From: UBA5209 sp964625015
Lineage (GTDB): Bacteria; Patescibacteriota; Dojkabacteria; SC72
Assembly: GCA_964625015.1 (NCBI GenBank)
Contig: CAZUZI010000036.1
Location: forward strand, 1 to 8,781
Length of the DNA stretch: 8,781 bases
Reading direction: 5' to 3'
This document shows positions 5,612 through 8,781 of this stretch, one piece after another; position 1 is the first letter of the stretch, and each line of letters begins with the position of its first letter. The notes beneath the pieces were generated by a model. That model saw only the letters and a list, made by a program, of their open reading frames with translations, was not told the DNA's origin and did no database searches. The position numbers and the translations under genes were made by a program.

Positions 5612-8043
5612 TGGACTGCAAAACTGAATGTCCCTTCAAAGATTTAAGAACAACTCTTACTAATACTAAAGCAGAAGTGATGGTGTTAATAGATTCTGAG
5701 AAGAGTTTACTAGTTGCAGAAGACATTCTCAGTCGATTAATTACTTTTGTGGTTAATTCTACTGATCTAGCAAAAGAGAGCTTATACTTTACCGTATTAT
5801 ACAAATGCAATGATGAGGCCAAATTGACTAAAACCAAGTTAAAGAAATGTCTTCCTATCTTTAGAGAGGAGGTTGATATTTTAAAGCCTAAGTATATTCT
5901 TAGTTTTGGTCGGCAAGTAACATCTACTATATTAGGGGCAACTTATAACTACTTATCTCCAGTATATTCATCAGAATTAGCTTCTACAATAATACCTCTT
6001 TTTGATGGAGCTATATATACAGAGAATGAAAGTCTCTATGAAGAAACTTTGAAAGAAATAGTACGTATATTGAAAGAAGATAAAGCAGTCAAGCGATTGC
6101 CTACTAAAGTATTACTTGAAGAATCAGAAATACTAGAATTTATACAACAACTAAAAAACAAACCCTATATAGCTTTTGATGTAGAGACTACGGGATTAGA
6201 CCCTTTTTCTCCTGAAACCAAGCTATTGTCTATTGCTTTTGCTACGGATAATACAGGCGTGAGTTTTCCAATAGATTTAAAGTATAGAGGAATGTCTTTG
6301 GTGGATAAAAATAAAATTTTAGTTGAATTAGACAAACTCTTTCAAACTCCAGATAGTATTTTTATAGGGCATAATTTAAAATTCGATATCAAAATGTTGA
6401 AAATATTAGGGGGTATAAATTTCACTGCCAATTTTATGGATACTATGATTGGTGGTTACATATTAGATGAAACCGCTATTTCTAACCGATTGGAAGCATG
6501 GCTCCCTGTATTAGGTGTAGAGAATCACAAAGGTTTTGATTTTGAAAATGAAGAATACAAAGCAGGGAACTTTGCAAATATGTCAGATATACAAGACTTA
6601 TTGGTATATAATGCTAAGGATAGTTTGGCCACGCTTTATTTGAACAAATATCTTTTTGAAAACATCCCTAATGATCAATTAGATGTCATGATAAACTTAC
6701 TTAATCTTACAAGAGCTTTAGTAGATGTGGAATTAAACGGCATTAGAGTAGATACTGCCAAACTAGAAGGTATAAAACAAAATTTAGAAACAGAAATTAA
6801 GGAAATTTATGCTAGGTTAGTTACCAATCCTGATGTTATAGAAGCTGCCAAACAGATGGGTAAAGCTCCCGAAGAAATAAATTTTAACTCTTCTAAGCAG
6901 ATAGGAGCTATCTTTGAGGCTGGTAGATACCCAATATTAGAAACTACGCCTTCCGGAGCCATAGCTACCGGTACTCAAGTGCTTCAGACTCTAATACTCA
7001 AATACGATATTCCTTTTATCAAAGATTTAGCCGAATACAGAAAGAAGGCCAAAATATTAGAGGGATTTATACTCCCATATATCACTGACAACATTATAAA
7101 AGCAGATAATAAGATACATTCTACATTTCATCTTACAGGTACAGTTACCGGACGTCTTAGCAGTAGCGATCCAAATCTACAACAAATTCCTAGAGGGGAT
7201 ACAGTAAAACAACTATTTATCCCTGAAGAGGGGCATTACTTAGTAAATATAGATTATAGTCAAGCAGAGCTTAGAGTAATGGCAATGCTGGCAGAAGACC
7301 CTAAACTTTTAAATGCATATCGAGAAGGTATTGATGTTCACGCTCTTACCGCATCACTTGTTTATGGAATACCCATAGAAGATGTTACTAAGGATCAACG
7401 ACAAACAGCAAAAATGGTAAATTTTGCTATCATTTATGGAAGTTCTGCAAAAGGACTGGCTTACAGGTTGAATAGGCCCGAAGAAGAAATGCAAGTTTTT
7501 ATAGATCGCTGGTATGCAGTGTATGCTAACGTGAAACGTTTCACAAGCAACATATCTAATTTTGTAAGACAGAATGGGTATGTAATAACCCCTTTTGGAC
7601 GTAGAAGACATTTACCGGATGTATTTTCTAGCAACGGAGCTTTAAAATCAAGAGCTTTAAGACAGGCAAATAATTTTATAATTCAAAGCACTGCATCCGA
7701 TCTAACCCTGCTTTCTATTATACAGATTCATGAATATCTAAAAAATAACCCGCAATATGATGCTGAAATAGTTAGTACTGTACACGATTCCATTGTATTA
7801 TCTATAAATAAAACTCAAGTGATTGAGCTTCTTAAAATTTTCAAATCCTTTGTGGAATCTTATAACTATGATTGGATGCAAGGTATAAAAATGAAAGCCG
7901 ATTACTCCGTGGGGACTAATTATGCCAATCAAGTAGAATTAGAAAACTTGTCTGAGGAAGCATTAAACTGTGCATTAACCAAGCTAAAGACAGGAGAAGA
8001 TGATAATGAATATATCAGCTTTGAAGAAGAAACTGACACATAG
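5611..8043 (+). CDS. polA: Family A DNA polymerase with proofreading exonuclease and UDG-like N-terminus
   Basis: This 810-residue replicative polymerase has three parts. Residues 1-157 resemble a family 4/5 uracil-DNA-glycosylase fold: cysteines at 3, 7, 66 and 80, then LKPKYILSFG (91-100). The GEAPG-type and HPS catalytic motifs are missing. Residues about 175-350 form a DnaQ-like 3'-5' exonuclease with D190/E192 (FDVETTG), NLKFD (D259) and YNAKD (Y333, D337), all intact. The polymerase domain follows. It has TGRLSSSDPNLQQIP (from 513), motif A D548YSQAELR, and motif B R597-K601-F605-Y609-G in the Pol I spacing. Motif C is H725-D726-S727, where Pol I usually has HDE. There is no 5'-3' exonuclease domain, as is usual for phage enzymes. 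Phe at 605, the Pol I F762 position, predicts discrimination against dideoxynucleotides. The gene is coupled to the 78-residue gene upstream and overlaps the primase by 38 bases. Confidence 0.95.
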   Translation: MDCKTECPFKDLRTTLTNTKAEVMVLIDSEKSLLVAEDILSRLITFVVNSTDLAKESLYFTVLYKCNDEAKLTKTKLKKCLPIFREEVDILKPKYILSFGRQVTSTILGATYNYLSPVYSSELASTIIPLFDGAIYTENESLYEETLKEIVRILKEDKAVKRLPTKVLLEESEILEFIQQLKNKPYIAFDVETTGLDPFSPETKLLSIAFATDNTGVSFPIDLKYRGMSLVDKNKILVELDKLFQTPDSIFIGHNLKFDIKMLKILGGINFTANFMDTMIGGYILDETAISNRLEAWLPVLGVENHKGFDFENEEYKAGNFANMSDIQDLLVYNAKDSLATLYLNKYLFENIPNDQLDVMINLLNLTRALVDVELNGIRVDTAKLEGIKQNLETEIKEIYARLVTNPDVIEAAKQMGKAPEEINFNSSKQIGAIFEAGRYPILETTPSGAIATGTQVLQTLILKYDIPFIKDLAEYRKKAKILEGFILPYITDNIIKADNKIHSTFHLTGTVTGRLSSSDPNLQQIPRGDTVKQLFIPEEGHYLVNIDYSQAELRVMAMLAEDPKLLNAYREGIDVHALTASLVYGIPIEDVTKDQRQTAKMVNFAIIYGSSAKGLAYRLNRPEEEMQVFIDRWYAVYANVKRFTSNISNFVRQNGYVITPFGRRRHLPDVFSSNGALKSRALRQANNFIIQSTASDLTLLSIIQIHEYLKNNPQYDAEIVSTVHDSIVLSINKTQVIELLKIFKSFVESYNYDWMQGIKMKADYSVGTNYANQVELENLSEEALNCALTKLKTGEDDNEYISFEEETDT
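7992..7996 (+). promoter_or_regulatory. Ribosome binding site deciding the primase start
   Basis: AGGAG lies 9 bases before ATG 8006 but only 3 bases before the in-frame ATG at 8000. The downstream ATG is therefore the better start. Confidence 0.65.
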
Positions 8044-8781
8044 AGGATATGCGGGGGGAGGGACAGAAGCTAAATTTATCTGTCCTTTCTGTACTGGAAG
8101 GGGGTTAGGCCCCGATAAGAGAGGGCATTTATACATAAATTTACGCACAGGAAACTTTTTTTGCCATAGATGCAATATTAAAGGCAGAAAAGACTTTTTA
8201 GAACAATATTTAGGTATCTCATTGGGTTTTGACATTCCTGAACCAGATCTAAGTATAGACATAGGCAGCAATGACAGTTTTACTAGAGAGTGGTTACAAG
8301 AATTAATAGACAAAGTAACCCCTTTATCCGACACGGGATTAAGGTATTTAGCAGATAGAGGACTTTCAGAAGAACAAATAAAAGGCTATGAATTTATTGA
8401 GATAAGTAACATATCAAATAGAGTTTGTATTCCTTTGATATTCAATAACGAGTTGATAGCTTTTCAATGTAGGAGTTATACCCATGAGGAACCTAAATAC
8501 CTTTTTCAACCAAAACAAGTTAAGATAAAGGAGACTCTTTTTCAATATGACACTGCTAGATTTTATAATACCGTATATTTAGTAGAAGGTATTTTTGATG
8601 CTATATCTATTGGATTTAATTCTATGGCTATTTATGGACATTACTTATCTAAAACACAATTAGAGCTACTGATAAAAAGTAATATATCTAATATAATAGT
8701 TCTGCTAGATAGAGATACTGAGGAAGATAGTCAAAAGATTGCCAATAAACTAAGCACTTACTTTAATACTGTAGGCTACCT
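8006..8781 (+). CDS. dnaG: DnaG-type DNA primase (N-terminal part, cut by window end)
   Basis: The frame is open from ATG 8006 to the window edge: 258 codons with no stop, so the C-terminus is missing. Residues 20-60 hold a zinc-ribbon of the primase type, C26-P-F-C29 and C53-H-R-C56. Residues about 120-185 are an intermediate region (LADRGLSEEQIKGYEF, then NRVCIPLIF and FQCRSY), as in DnaG-like primases. A TOPRIM fold follows, with its glutamate in YLVEGIFDA (E194, D198) and the D-x-D pair in VLLDRDT (D235, D237). By family knowledge it makes RNA primers and would work with the DnaB-type helicase of the same cluster. The zinc ribbon has four cysteines rather than the CHC2 pattern of bacterial DnaG. 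It overlaps the polymerase gene by 38 bases. Whether a helicase domain is fused after the TOPRIM, as in T7 gp4, cannot be seen. The separate helicase gene makes that unlikely. Confidence 0.9.
   Translation, partial: MNISALKKKLTHRGYAGGGTEAKFICPFCTGRGLGPDKRGHLYINLRTGNFFCHRCNIKGRKDFLEQYLGISLGFDIPEPDLSIDIGSNDSFTREWLQELIDKVTPLSDTGLRYLADRGLSEEQIKGYEFIEISNISNRVCIPLIFNNELIAFQCRSYTHEEPKYLFQPKQVKIKETLFQYDTARFYNTVYLVEGIFDAISIGFNSMAIYGHYLSKTQLELLIKSNISNIIVLLDRDTEEDSQKIANKLSTYFNTVGY

Noticed and set aside
7531..7544. Perfect 14-base palindrome GTGAAACGTTTCAC inside the polymerase gene.
   Set aside because: A given 14-base site is a perfect palindrome with probability 1 in 16384 at even base composition, so about 0.5 are expected in this window. 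It lies in ordinary coding sequence, so there is no support for an operator or terminator.
8053..8110. Possible G-quadruplex from the G-rich tracts at 8053-8062 and 8100-8107.
   Set aside because: There are not four G3 tracts with short loops; the second cluster is nearly 40 bases away.
7984..8334. Minus-strand open frame of 116 residues opposite the polymerase end and primase start.
   Set aside because: It lies across two strong plus-strand genes with intact motifs, has no recognisable domain, and is best read as a shadow frame. The same applies to the other minus-strand frames, such as 1262-1477, 4526-4807 and 7354-7611.
1..8781. CRISPR array, tRNA genes, insertion sequences or attachment sites.
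   Set aside because: No regularly spaced repeats, cloverleaf-like segments or transposase motifs were seen. Almost all of the DNA is occupied by co-directional genes.
1..8781. Recoded stop codons, as in some phages that reassign TAG or TGA.
   Set aside because: Genes end naturally with TAA, TGA and TAG (the polymerase ends at TAG 8041-8043), and every family motif is read in frame with the standard code.

Overview
The window reads as part of the DNA replication and recombination region of a tailed double-stranded DNA phage, or a prophage or related element derived from one. No chromosomal housekeeping gene is visible. All nine genes lie on the + strand and are packed end to end. Gaps are at most 11 bases, and most neighbours overlap by 1 to 38 bases. 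The DNA is AT-rich (about one third G+C by eye). Nearly every gene has a strong AGGAGG-type ribosome binding site, which suggests a low-GC Gram-positive host, but nothing identifies the host directly. TAA, TGA and TAG all act as stops, so the standard code fits.

Layout, left to right: (1) the tail of an upstream gene, ending at about 40; (2) 30-1043, an Mre11/SbcD/T4 gp47-type nuclease; (3) 1036-1206, a 56-residue coiled-coil micro-protein; (4) 1194-2927, a Rad50/SbcC/T4 gp46-type ATPase with a zinc hook; (5) 2931-3398, an Hjc-like Holliday-junction resolvase of the PD-(D/E)XK fold; (6) 3382-4071, an unrecognised 229-residue protein; (7) 4083-5363, a DnaB-type replicative helicase; (8) 5375-5611, an unrecognised 78-residue protein; (9) 5611-8043, a family A DNA polymerase with 3'-5' exonuclease and a degenerate uracil-DNA-glycosylase-like N-terminus; (10) 8006 to the window end, a DnaG-type primase cut by the window edge.

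Read together, genes 2-5 form a double-strand-break and recombination set: end resection by the Mre11-Rad50-like pair, then junction resolution. Genes 7, 9 and 10 form a replisome core of helicase, polymerase and primase. The tight overlaps imply a single polycistronic message with translational coupling. No promoter or terminator was seen inside, so the transcription signals probably lie outside the window.

The parts least explained by known families are the micro-protein between the two nuclease subunits, the 229-residue protein just before the helicase, the 78-residue protein that shares its last four residues with the helicase, and the inactive-looking glycosylase domain on the polymerase. 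No complete new system is evident; these are the candidates for something undescribed. No stretch longer than 300 bases lacks a gene.
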